Assembly (NCBI GenBank): GCA_010015675.1
Contig: ML976983.1
Span: 1,225,189-1,289,188, forward strand
Origin: Byssothecium circinans
Taxonomy: Eukaryota; Ascomycota; Dothideomycetes; Pleosporales; Massarinaceae
Reading direction: 5' to 3'
Length of the DNA: 64,000 nt
The notes under the pieces were generated by a model that saw only the letters and a program-made list of their open reading frames with translations, searched no databases and had not been told where the DNA came from. Shown here piece after piece: positions 33,381 through 43,461 of the stretch. Every line of letters begins with the position of its first letter. Positions within the stretch are counted from its first letter, which is position 1. A program made the translations under genes and the position numbers.

Positions 33381-36300
33381 CTATAAGAATCCATGATCCG
33401 TCAAGTTTATATCGCATAGCCATATCTTTCCAGACCCAACGCCAATACCAATCATCTCCCCAAACACGGCTGAACGGGATAGTCGATACTCTGGGGGCAT
33501 CCACAGTAGGTTCTCTGAATCATATGTAATCCACACTCCATCTGAACTTACGGCCGCACCCTGATATAGGGGTTTTTGAGCGTTCATGCTAATCGTCGCA
33601 TCCGATGCTAGGGATATATTTTTGATGAGGCCAATGTCAGTGCGAAGGCAGGAACCGGTAGTATCGAATGATATGTTGTCAAGAACCTTGCCAGTATCGA
33701 ACGTCTGAAGGCAGTCGCCGCTGTTCACATTCCAGATCTTGACGGTCTTGTTGTACGATGCTGATGCTAGCCGTGTCGAGTCGGATGAGAAGGCCACTGA
33801 GGTGACCCCAAAACCATGTCCCTTGAGTGTCCGTACGCGTTTGCCATTGCCAGTATCCCATATGTGAATTCCACTGTGCGACGCTGATGCTAGTCGCGTC
33901 AAGTCCTGCGAGAAGGCCACTGAGTTAATACCAAAGCTATGGCCCTCATGGCCCTCAAGTGTATACAGGCATTCGCCGCTGCTCGCATCCCACACCTTGA
34001 TGGAGCCGTCGTGCGATCCCGTTGCTAATAGTTTTGAGCCCGGTGAGAAGGTTACTGACCTGACCCAGGCGCTATGCTCAAGTGCCCGTAAATATTCGCC
34101 GCTCTCCGCATCCCAGATTTTGACTGTTCTGTCATCTGATGCTGACGCTAGTCGTGTTGAATTGTGAGAAAGGGCCAGTGAATTAATGCAGTAGCTATGG
34201 CGCTTAAGCGTTTGCAAGCACTTGCCGCTACAGGCATCCCAGATTTTAACTGCTCTGTCAGCTGACGCTGATACAAGTCGCGTCAAATCGTGCGAAAGTA
34301 CTATTGAGGTGACACAGCTGTCATTCTCCTCAAGCTTCTCTGAGCATTCGCCACTGTTCACTTCCCAGATCTTGACTGTCTTATCATCTGACGCTGACGC
34401 TAATCGTGTTGAGTAGTACAAGAAGGCTACTGAATTAACACGATCGCTATGGCCTTTAAGCGTCTGCAAGCTCCCGCCGCTGCTCGCATCCCAGATTCTG
34501 ACTGTTCCGTCGTATGATGCTGATGCTAACAGTGCCGAATCATGTGAGAAGGCCACTGATCTGACAGAACCACTACGGCTCTCTAGCAACTGCAGGCACT
34601 CGCCGCTGCTTGTATTCCAGATCCTAATAGTCCGATATGCCGCCGACGCCAGCCGTGTTGAGTCGTGAGAGAGTGCTACTGAGTTGACCGCATCGCTATG
34701 GCCTTCAAGCGTCTGCACGCATTTACCGCTACTTATCTCCCAGATCTTGATAGTCTCGTCGTATGATCCTGAGGCCAGTAGTGCTGAGTCGTAAGAGAGA
34801 GCCACCGAGCCAACTGAGCTGCTATGGCCCTCAAGCGTCTGTACGCACTCGCCGCTGCTGCTCAGATCCCAGATCTTAATAGTCTTGTCAGCTGATGCCG
34901 ATGCCAGCCACGTCGAGTCGTGAGAGAGGACTACCGAATACACTGCGTCGGTATGGCCATTGTACGTATGTACGCAGTTACCACTATTTGTATCCCAGAC
35001 CTTGATAGTTTTATCGTATGATCCAGACGCTAACATTGAGTTATGAAGGAAGGTTACTGATCCGATAGATCCAGGATGGCCTTTAAGCGTCTGTACGCAT
35101 TCACCGCTACTTACCTCCCAGATCTTGATAGTCTTGTCCTTTGATCCTGAGGCCAGTAGTGTTAGGTCGTAAGAGAGAGTCGCGGAGTTAACCGAATCGC
35201 TGTGGCCCTCGAGCGTTTGTAGGCACGCGCTCCAGTTCTCTGTCATCGGCGACTTTATGGAGATCCATGGCGGTGCTTCCTTCTCGAACAAGTTCCGGAC
35301 CAAACTGAGCCTCGGGCTAAACACCAGAGCTGACGCATATGCTTGAAGAGGCGCCTCCTCTATCGCCCCTTTGTAATACATGATAAACCGACGCGCATCT
35401 TTAACTAGATCGAGCAACGCAGGAGTACCCGTTATTTTCTAGATAATGTCAGTCTTCTCTACATGTATAACGGTAATCAAGACATTACCTGTATGAGAGC
35501 TTCGAGTTTTGCCATGGATGCTACTCCCTTTGGCATGCTCTTGCAAAGGCTGAGCGCCTCTAGCCAATAGAGGTATTTCCGTCGCAGAAATCCGTCAATG
35601 ATGCCTCCATCCTGAAGGTCAATAAGGTGTCGTGTAGTAGCGACAGAACTGCAGCTCTGCAGATGGTCCACCCAGTAAACTGTCGAGTAGCGTATTTTTT
35701 CTAATGGATCTGGGTCTGGCAGTACGACCCGCTCGATAGGATATCCAGGCGCACCGAGGTTGTACATGTCTCGTTGAAGTGAATTGGACAAAACCGGGAG
35801 GGATCTGAAGAAAATTGCATAGTGCGCGTCTTCCATGCCAGATGGGAAAATGGTGTTGGCAGCCTTCTCGATCAGAAAGTCTTTTGCGGACTGGTGCACA
35901 AAGTAGACAACGCTGTCTCGTGTGGTAAGAAACGAGCCGCAGCGGCCAATAATGTCTTGCACGGATTCGGGATCATCCGCCGCGTCCTCAAATTGCTCCA
36001 CAAGCGTAACCATCTCCTGTAGCGTAAGCGGCCGATATACAATGGCGGCCAAGGCTAGTATTTCCCTGCAAAGGTCGGCATCATCTGAGTCGACTATGCG
36101 TTGCACCATTTGTTCGTACAGTGAGTCAAGCCCAGAGGGAAATGCGTTCAGCTTCTTCCGGACATGCCGCTTGGGGACGGCTTTGAGGCCCTGGCACACC
36201 AACGCCACCCAAAGGAAAGTGCCATCTGCGTTCGTAGACAAATGGTGTTGCACTGTTTCCCTTGTTCCGGTGTCGTACCTATTGCTCTGCGATAGCTGAA

Positions 36301-37738
36301 TCACTTTCTGCTGAATAAATACCTCGACGGCGGAAGCCACAGACTCCGCGTTCACTTCAAGGCTCAGCCCCACTCCATTGCTCGCCGTCGCAAACTGTTG
36401 CTCGATTTCTGGCCAGTTACGGCTAGATACGATCCACTTGACGCGGGACGATGCAGAAGACTGCTCGACAATGAAGTCTAACAGCTTCTCGCGGTCTACC
36501 ACACATTCGTCGAGCGCATCAACAATCAGGTGCGTGTGCCGTATGCCGGCATCTTGTAGAATGTTTGTGAAGATCTCGCGTAGGGCAACCCATGCGTTCG
36601 CGTCTTCAAAGAGCGCTTTGCCTGCGCGGTCATGCTTTGCCCGAATATGAGAGACTAGCGAAGGCTGCTGGTCGACGAGCAAGTACAACAAGCCACGCAG
36701 CACGGCTGTAGCACTGTTAATGCGCGAGTCTGTGGCCTGACAGAAAAAGTAAGCAACAAGGGCTGTCGAAGCCATAGACTCCTCTAACTCGTCGACAATG
36801 CCGCAGAGCAGCATCGTCTTTCCCTTGCCAGGATCGCCCCTGATCCATAGCAGGCGGTGCTGCTGGTTGGCGCGCCATTGGCGAAATTCTGGATTCTGGA
36901 GGACCCAACGGTACGCGTCCTTCAACAAGCCGCCCTTGGTATCTTCGATGCGCTTCTTGTCATAGTGGGGGTCGGTGAGCCGCAAATCTTGTAGGCAGCG
37001 CTTCAGCTTGTCAATCTCTTCCTGGAGCCGCCTGAACGCACTCTCGACTCCTTCATCGTAGTTGAGCATCATACTGACGTCGAAAATACCCAGCAGAGCG
37101 TACGCTCTATCAACCGCTTTCTCCGTCTGGCGGCGCTCCATCCATGAGAATCGCTCATAGTCGCTAAAAGAAGATAGACGCGTGCCGTTAAGCGCAGAAT
37201 CCGGAATTCCAGTTATCTCGCGGATGTGCCGCTTTAGTGATATCTTGTCTCCAATTCTCTCCCAGTGCTGCGAGAAGAACTCGACCATACTGGGCGCAAG
37301 CAACTCTTGGAGCGTCCACCCGCGGCTGAACCACTCGCTCTTTCGGAACTCCAATTCCCATGCCGGTGGATCGGTCCCATCCTCGCTGTTAGGGGCCTTG
37401 GAGACGTCTGATAGGTAGACATAGCACCGAGCTGCATTGCGGTACCAGCGAAACATGGAGTTGATAGCGTGCGAGAGTTCAGCATATTTTTCCTTATCGA
37501 TGCAGCACGTATCAACCCAGAAATATTCCAGGCCATCCCGAACAGCCTGTTCCGCGCAAAGCTGGATCTTTCTATAGCCAGCCTTCTCCTTTCCTGTCCC
37601 ATTCGTTATATCTTCCAAGGTAACCTCGTCGATATCCCTGCCCCATCTGTGAGAGAGTACGGCATAAGGAGGTATGGCTCCGTCGATGAAACGAGTGAGA
37701 CTGTAATCATCCTCACTCTCGCGTCGTAAAAGGCGCAT
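33381..37738 (-). CDS. HET-NACHT-WD40 NLR (HET-E/D/R-like incompatibility protein), apparently intact
   Basis: Exons (minus) 37738-35489 and 35438-33381; one 50-base phase-0 intron; 1435 residues. I start at ATG 37738 because HET NLRs begin 'MRLL'; an in-frame ATG at 37804 is possible. HET domain about 1-190: 'PPYAVLSHRWG', 'YFWVDTCCIDKEKYAELSHA', 'SEWFSRGWTLQELLAPS'. NACHT: Walker A 'IRGDPGKGKTML' (about 299), Walker B 'HLIVDALDEC'. Then the helical spacer 'YWVDHLQSC', 'FLRRKYLYWLEALSLC'. From about 822 there are 12 WD40 units ('ASASDDKTVKIWE' type). The units differ from each other at many positions, unlike freshly amplified repeats. Family role: sensing non-self and triggering heterokaryon-incompatibility cell death through the HET domain. 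Cytosolic. Only its sequence integrity, not its activity, can be judged. Confidence 0.93.
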
Positions 37739-38596
37739 ATTCGTGCGTAGAGCTGAGCTGGGGAACGGTGGGAGGTGTGGCAGCCTAGCCGAATGGAGCA
37801 ACATCAATCGCTCGTCTGGCGACGATGCGAGTCCTGACTATTCAGATTAGCGAGCTCCCCAAGAAGACGCTACCGAGAACTTACTTGTAATGGTGCAAAA
37901 GTGCAGAAGCGCTGCCCTTGTCTGCCTCTAGTCTCGTTGCTAGTAGGAGGGTGCAAAGTGCCCAGGCTGTAGAGGGCTAACAGCACATCAAGGGCTCGGC
38001 GCTTGTTCAGTCAGCTAGCGTGTCAACCGCTCGACACAGCCATCGTACAACTTCGAGATGCGGTCCAACGCCCAGCGATACGTACAGTACAACACCATTC
38101 ACGTCGCCCTCAAGCCCCGAAATCCGCCGTTGTCCTCTCCGCTGATCGCTGAACGTAAGACCTGGTCAAGCCCACCACGTCCCCATCCTTCTCGAGCCTA
38201 CCAGCGCCGGTTCCTAGACCAAGCAGCAGCCGAGATCACGGTGAAACGACCAGCGGCTCCTTTCATAAGCACTACAATCTCTAGGGCCGCATAGACATAG
38301 ACGTGCTCCAGCCTGACCTCTAAGAGTTATTAGGAGTTTGGGATTATTCATGTTCGTGAGGGATGAGTCCTAGCCGAGCTGTGATGCTAGCTATGCTTGG
38401 CACGGCTCTGCACCATCTAGAGCTGCATACAGTACTCTTCTCCTCAGCCATATCTACAGACCATCGCCCCCAGCGCAAGTGCGAGAGGCGTTGGACATTC
38501 TAAAGAATGTTAATAATGGAGTGTACGCGTGTGTGCGTGCGTGATTGCCACCAACAGCTCCTGGGCGGTGGCACACCCCGAGGCTTTGAACCCGGC
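37739..38596. other. intergenic upstream of the HET-NACHT-WD40 gene
   Basis: Promoter of the NLR (a possible further intron or upstream ATG at 37804). No other gene supported. Confidence 0.5.
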
Positions 38597-38710
38597 CTTA
38601 CTGCACTATGCACTATGCCATAACAGGTCAGATCTCGGAAGTGACGGCGATCTGGAGCCGGCCCCACTGCGGGCACTATCCTCCGACCACGATCGGGTTA
38701 GAGCTTAGAC
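38597..38710. repeat. left copy of diverged direct repeat flanking the PD-(D/E)XK gene
   Basis: Shares with 40682-40814, in the same order: GCCTT; CTATGCCATAACAGGTCAGA followed by TCTCGGAAG (right copy has CTATGCCGTAACAGGTTAGA then GCTCGGAAG); CCCACTGCGGG versus CCCACCGCAGG; and a closing GGGTTAGAGCTTAGAC versus GGGTTAGTTTAGAC. Differences are mostly transitions plus small indels. Confidence 0.65.
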
Positions 38711-38945
38711 CTAAGCTGGAGGTCAAATCGGCTCCTAGTTGGGGTCTACAATGGTGACTAAAAGGGAGTGAAAGCAGATAGATGTGGTGCCATTGACAAT
38801 ACAGGCCCGTGGGCGGATCTGCGCCTGAGTGGTTTCCCGCGTTTGGGGCTCATTCCAGATAAGTACCACGGGGCAAACTGCATGGAGGTCTAAGAGAAGT
38901 GAAGTCAATATATCTATATATGATGTTGTTAACAGTGGGTATCTT

Positions 38946-40412
38946 TTAATCTTCCAGCAATATGATATCATTGGTGTCCGCATCAGGGTCTGAGTGGATT
39001 TTGGCAGCAATGTCGGCCTTGCAGGACCTACCATGAGCCGCCAGTCCCCAGTAATGAATGTCGTTAACGATGCTCACTAGCTGCCGAACGCCTACAAGGA
39101 TGCAGCAGTCACCAGAGTATATCGTGGACATCTCGCAGCCAGTCCAAGTTTCGAAGGTCTTCGGTACGGTGCACCACAAGTCCCAAGTCGACCCAGTGAA
39201 TGTGATGCCGTAGTGGCGCATCTGGCTCTTATGCTCCTCCGACCATTGTCCCCCACTCATCTGAAGCGCGCAGCTCTTCAGACGATAACGATTATACAAT
39301 GCTATTGCTGAGGCGACGGCGACCTGGTGGCGGGCCGTGGCGAGAGTCTCTTCGTCCTTCTTGAATTCGATAGTCAGATAAGGGCAGAACGCTCGCTTCT
39401 GCGCCACAGAGACATGTTTTCGAACGCTGGGACGAAAGCCGGGTTGAAATGCCTGGAGGGAGACGTGATACGCACAGTCTGGGCGAATATCCCACTCGTA
39501 TCGTTTCCTGAGCGAACCAATTAGCGGGGGAGCGAGCCATTCGTCCTGTGGCAGCTTCCGAACAAGCTGCAGTATACGGGTCGGCAGCCAGCACTGATCG
39601 CCGTCTTCCTCTGGGAGCCATGGATGCCGAGGTTCGTCAAGGAATACATCGCGCAAGGCGTATGCCGAATGTTCGGCCTCATTGCATTCGTACACCCTCA
39701 TAGCTTTGTACTCTCGTTGGATCCGTTCTGTGTCGGGTTCTAGCCAGCTGTCGAGCGTGAACATCTCTTTGTATGCGTCGAGGCGGCCTTTGGGGTCGCG
39801 GGGCAGCTCCTGGATACGAAAGTGCTTGTACAGGTCCTTGTTTACACCCTTGTTCTGGATCGTTATCCCATATGGCTCTAGAACTGATTCCATGAAGTCC
39901 GCATCGGCAACCTTGGCGGCTGTTTCTCTCCTCGTCCTAAGACTCGACGACTCGGAAGTGGGAGGTGTCTGCCGCCGGCGCTCGCCGGAGTTCGACGCCG
40001 AAGTTGACGTCGTGCTTTTCGCCTTCCTCTTTCCCCTTGAACTCTCTGTGTCCGTTTTATATGACATGACGCTCTCCCACAGCCGCGCAGTGTGGTCTGG
40101 ATCGGTCGCAGTGGCGTTGTAGCGGTGGGTACGTTTTGGGGTGGCCGTAGGGTGACGAAAGCGCAATCGGGAAGGTGAGAAAGATGATTCGGAGGATAGT
40201 CGCTGTTTCGCAGCACGCCTGCAGGTAGTGGAATTATCGGTCGGGCGCATATAGCGAGGGCGAGCGCAGGTCTCCTCGAGACATGTTGGTGATCGCTTGC
40301 TGCGGGGTCGTTGAAGCTGTCGCATCTTACTAATGGCGGCTTTGGGCGAATGGCTGTGGATCTCAGCCCTCGGGCTTTGCGCGCTGTTGTGAAGCCTATC
40401 CGAGGCCCTCAT
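38946..40412 (-). CDS. fungal PD-(D/E)XK-nuclease-fold-like protein (DUF7924-type)
   Basis: One open frame of 488 codons with ATG at 40412; an alternative start is Met30 (40325). The first about 150 residues are Arg/Ser/Pro-rich, low complexity and basic. The C-terminal half is ordered: 'YGITIQNKGVNKDLYKHFRI', 'IRPDCAYHVSLQ' (Pro-Asp at about 311), 'CPYLTIEFKKDEETLATARH' (Glu-X-Lys at about 348, then Gln in 'RHQVAVASAIALYNRYRL'). PD...ExK...Q matches a restriction-endonuclease-like fold, as in the fungal family annotated DUF7924. Whether it cuts DNA is unknown. Such genes are often multicopy and near repeats; this one lies between direct repeats at 38597-38710 and 40682-40814. No introns needed. 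Confidence 0.72.
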   Translation of the reverse strand: MRASDRLHNSAQSPRAEIHSHSPKAAISKMRQLQRPRSKRSPTCLEETCARPRYMRPTDNSTTCRRAAKQRLSSESSFSPSRLRFRHPTATPKRTHRYNATATDPDHTARLWESVMSYKTDTESSRGKRKAKSTTSTSASNSGERRRQTPPTSESSSLRTRRETAAKVADADFMESVLEPYGITIQNKGVNKDLYKHFRIQELPRDPKGRLDAYKEMFTLDSWLEPDTERIQREYKAMRVYECNEAEHSAYALRDVFLDEPRHPWLPEEDGDQCWLPTRILQLVRKLPQDEWLAPPLIGSLRKRYEWDIRPDCAYHVSLQAFQPGFRPSVRKHVSVAQKRAFCPYLTIEFKKDEETLATARHQVAVASAIALYNRYRLKSCALQMSGGQWSEEHKSQMRHYGITFTGSTWDLWCTVPKTFETWTGCEMSTIYSGDCCILVGVRQLVSIVNDIHYWGLAAHGRSCKADIAAKIHSDPDADTNDIILLED

Positions 40413-40681
40413 TATTTTCGCACTTCTGACCCGTTGTCATTGGAGCCGAAATCGATAGGTATAGGGCAGCAGCGGCGAGGACAGTGGCACGGGCTAGGAA
40501 GCCTGAGATGCAGCGTGCAGGCAGGCGCAATCGCTATCGACAAAGAACAGAGGAGAAGAAAGAAAGGACAGGGTGCACTGCCGAAATGTACGTCCGTAAT
40601 CTTACGGAGGTGAAGAAGATCTGTTTTTGGCCATTACGATGTTGCCCCGTGAACGAAACACGCTAGTCTAAATCAGTAACA

Positions 40682-40814
40682 GCCTTGCTATGCCGTAACA
40701 GGTTAGAGCTCGGAAGCGAAAGCAGGTCCCACCGCAGGAACAGCTTTAAGCAGTGGGAGAGCAGTCACGGCTCCAATCCCACCTAGCAGCCCTTCAGACC
40801 GGGTTAGTTTAGAC
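40682..40814. repeat. right copy of diverged direct repeat flanking the PD-(D/E)XK gene
   Basis: Partner of 38597-38710 (see there). It lies about 270 bases upstream of the gene's start codon and just before the C2H2 pseudogene. Confidence 0.65.
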
Positions 40815-40844
40815 GAATTTCGCGAACGTGCCGTTATTGGTACA

Positions 40845-41399
40845 ATGCTATCTCAACCGCTGAACGAGCTCGACGAAGGGTACACTACGCAACCTCGTAT
40901 GAAGTTTACCCGTAATCTCGTCGAGTACTGTAATCGACAAGAGAGCCGGCAGGATGAGATCCCAAGTAAAGCCATTGACGTTCGACCCGTGTCCAGAGGA
41001 GGACGAAATGTAGTAGGCATAAAACGAAGTGCGACTGACACGGATATTAGTGGCTATCGACAAGCAAAGCGGCCAAGAGAGCAGATCAGCTTGGACTCAC
41101 ATATTCAAGAGAGTCTAAAAAATCCGCAGAGTCCAGTCACGGCCGAGGACATGGGACTTGAGATTGTCCAGTCACCATATCCTATAAAGTTTACTGACGA
41201 CCTTGTCTCCCTTCTCTGTATCGGCAAAGGGCAGATACGCCGATTCAAGAAGAAAGATTCACTGCAGAAGCACACCAACCAGCACGATGCGGAGGGACAG
41301 TTCAGGCAGGGTTTCTAATGCAAGCATCGTCATTGTTCGGAGTGGATTGAAGGGCTAGGGCATTTTAAAAATCATGTTGCCCTCACGCATGGGGTATAG
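40845..41399 (+). pseudogene. C2H2 zinc-finger protein, nonsense-broken
   Basis: A frame opens at ATG 40845 and is stopped by TAA at 41316-41318; reading straight on in the same frame gives a sensible zinc-finger end to TAG at 41397-41399. The final segment before the stop is 'RRFKKKDSLQKHTNQHD' (finger helix, but its first Cys pair is eroded), and just after it 'CKHRHCSEWIEGLGHFKNHV' with 'ALTHGV', a C-X4-C...H-X4-H finger. The middle ('GIKRSATDTDISGYRQAKRP') is basic, nuclear-like. Probably once a DNA-binding regulator or a transposon-captured finger protein. 5' completeness is uncertain. Confidence 0.6.
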
Positions 41400-42219
41400 C
41401 ATCCGGTGGAGAGGCGCCGTTAGGTAAGTCGCCTCGCATAACTCGGTCAGCCTAATTGCAGTGAAAGGCGAGTTAGGTCAAGGAGAGTATAGAGGTAAAG
41501 GAGTTTTTGTGGCTTTGAAATCAAGACGTAAGGACAAGTCAGAGGTAAGCTCATTTTGTTTATATGGGTCTAGGAATTTCTTCCTTCGGCTGCATTGCTA
41601 GCCAACAACAGACTGAAATTAATAATAGAATGAACGATCGGCGTTGGTGTTGGATCGGGGAGGGTATGGATATGCGAAGTTCGGCCTAATCTATCCTAAG
41701 GCCTTTGTGCGTTTTTGTGTGACATGATCTTATCTTATTTATTTTATTATCTCTGTTTTGTAGAGAGGCCCGGGCATCGAGGTTTTAGAGAGGTCTAGAA
41801 CGCATAATTAGGCAAGGCTAGCATGTGATGTGCTTACCGTCTCTGGCGCTTTTAGCGTTGACGTGGTCTTGTCCTACATATGCCAACTTGGTTGGATAGG
41901 CCGATGAGGTAGCAGTGGCGAGGACCGTTACACAGCGTCTGTTGAAGGAGACAGATCCAATGGACGTTGCCGAAGGCTGAAAGAATCGGGTAAATTTGGC
42001 ACATGTGCATCGCATTGCCACGTATAGGCAACGCGGGGTAAGGCTGAAGTTCCGTGAAGTTGAAATGATAGAAGAATTGCAGCTGCCCATCGGGAATCTG
42101 TTTGCACGGCAAATACACAAATCAAAAATTTCATCCTTCCAGAGGAGGCCATCCACAACGCACAGCTTCAGGCCTGTTACCGTGTTCTACGTTCCGTAGA
42201 CTACAAGCCAACCGTAACC
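41400..42219. other. intergenic
   Basis: No supported gene; AT-rich patch at 41725-41765. Open frames at 41820-42199 lack recognisable motifs. Confidence 0.5.
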
Positions 42220-43461
42220 ATGGCAAATAACCCTATAGCTGAAATCTCGCGTCTAGGTCTCAAAGACCTCAATACTCCAGCTTCAGCATCAATCACTGAC
42301 GTTCAGCACCTCGCATCCTACAACTGGATCGAAGCGCCGAGAGCCACACCCACCATCGCTGTCCCTGGCAGTCCAGACCTATGGTCCCCTCCCAATGGCC
42401 CCTTCCGATTGGAAAAGGACACTGGCCACATCTACATTGCTCAAAACGCCGCGCGACACCCAGACAGCCCTCTCGAACCGCTCTTCCGCGCGTTGTACGT
42501 CTCGCATCCATCCTTCGACATCGCCTCTATCGACGTCGTGACCGACCGGAATAACATCCGCAAGCTCCTTGGCCTTGTAAACCCTCGCTGGAATAGTTAC
42601 AAACGGGAGAACTTCACCATCCACGTCGAGGTCACGAACAATACCGCCATCTTCTGCCGCGAGGAGACCAAAACGGACGAGTACATTGGCCCGAACGAGT
42701 TCAGAGGTTATGGCCACTCGTTCGAGAAGAAGTGCACAAGCCGTCAAGTCAGTGGGAGTACTGGACACCACAGAATTATATCGTATCGCTTTGGGGGCCT
42801 GAAATTCATTGTTCGTCACGAGACAGACGGATATGTTGGCGTCTCTGGCACACAGCTGAGCCTGCAACCCGCCGGCAACCAAGCCCCCGAAGTCGACGAC
42901 CTCTCCAGCGTCCTAGACTCCCTGTCGCTATCTCCTGAAAGCAGCAATCCTGGGGAAACCTATCCCGCCAGCTCCAAACTCGTAATCCGAAAGGAAGGCC
43001 AAGCGGTTCCGCTCCCCTCAACCGTCGAGGTCAAAACACGCGTCGCACACAGACCCCTTGCTTTCGAGGACGTCGTATCACAGCTCTGGGTCTCACAGAC
43101 GCCCAAGCTCGTCCGCGCGTACCACACTAAGGGCGTGTTTGCGATCCCCAAAGTGGAAGATGTGGCGGTCCAGGTCAAGGCTTGGGAAGACCAGAACCAG
43201 AAGGACCTCAGAATGTTGGCCGGCCTGATCAGGAAGATTCGCGATATCGTGAGGGAGAGTGGCGGGAGAGCTATACTGAAGTATGATGCCAATAGAGACA
43301 ATTTAGTCTTTCGCAAATTGGGAGGGAAGCAGATGCTGCCAAAAGGCTTGTATGCGAAGTGGGAGGGTAGGAATAGTGACGAACAGGGTATCGGTCTAGA
43401 CATGAAGATTGTTGGGCAGTCCATTAAGGAAGCTGAAAGTGCAGTGAGTGGAAAGACTTGA
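42220..43461 (+). CDS. conserved fungal protein of unknown function
   Basis: Single open frame of 413 codons from ATG 42220 in good context (ACCATGGCA). Distinctive conserved blocks: 'SITDVQHLASYNWIEAP', 'TIAVPGSPDLWSPP', 'GHIYIAQNAARHPDSPLEPL', 'NNTAIFCREETKTDEYIGPN', 'STGHHRIISYRFGGLKFIVR' then 'HETDGYV'. I recall these blocks from a fungal family that databases sometimes label geranylgeranyl pyrophosphate synthetase, but no DDxxD prenyltransferase motif is present, so I do not accept that label. No signal peptide or membrane segment. The second half (after about residue 215) is variable, then conserved again near 'HRPLAFEDVVSQLWVSQTP'. Confidence 0.82.
   Translation: MANNPIAEISRLGLKDLNTPASASITDVQHLASYNWIEAPRATPTIAVPGSPDLWSPPNGPFRLEKDTGHIYIAQNAARHPDSPLEPLFRALYVSHPSFDIASIDVVTDRNNIRKLLGLVNPRWNSYKRENFTIHVEVTNNTAIFCREETKTDEYIGPNEFRGYGHSFEKKCTSRQVSGSTGHHRIISYRFGGLKFIVRHETDGYVGVSGTQLSLQPAGNQAPEVDDLSSVLDSLSLSPESSNPGETYPASSKLVIRKEGQAVPLPSTVEVKTRVAHRPLAFEDVVSQLWVSQTPKLVRAYHTKGVFAIPKVEDVAVQVKAWEDQNQKDLRMLAGLIRKIRDIVRESGGRAILKYDANRDNLVFRKLGGKQMLPKGLYAKWEGRNSDEQGIGLDMKIVGQSIKEAESAVSGKT

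Noticed and set aside
38555..38625. B-box-like GGGTTCAAAGCC on the minus strand near the left direct repeat, suggesting a tRNA or SINE head
   Set aside because: The A-box-like stretch is only about 14 bases away and no cloverleaf forms; insufficient for a tRNA or SINE call.
42220..43461. Geranylgeranyl pyrophosphate synthase
   Set aside because: The label is attached to similar fungal proteins in some annotations, but no aspartate-rich prenyl-diphosphate motif is present.
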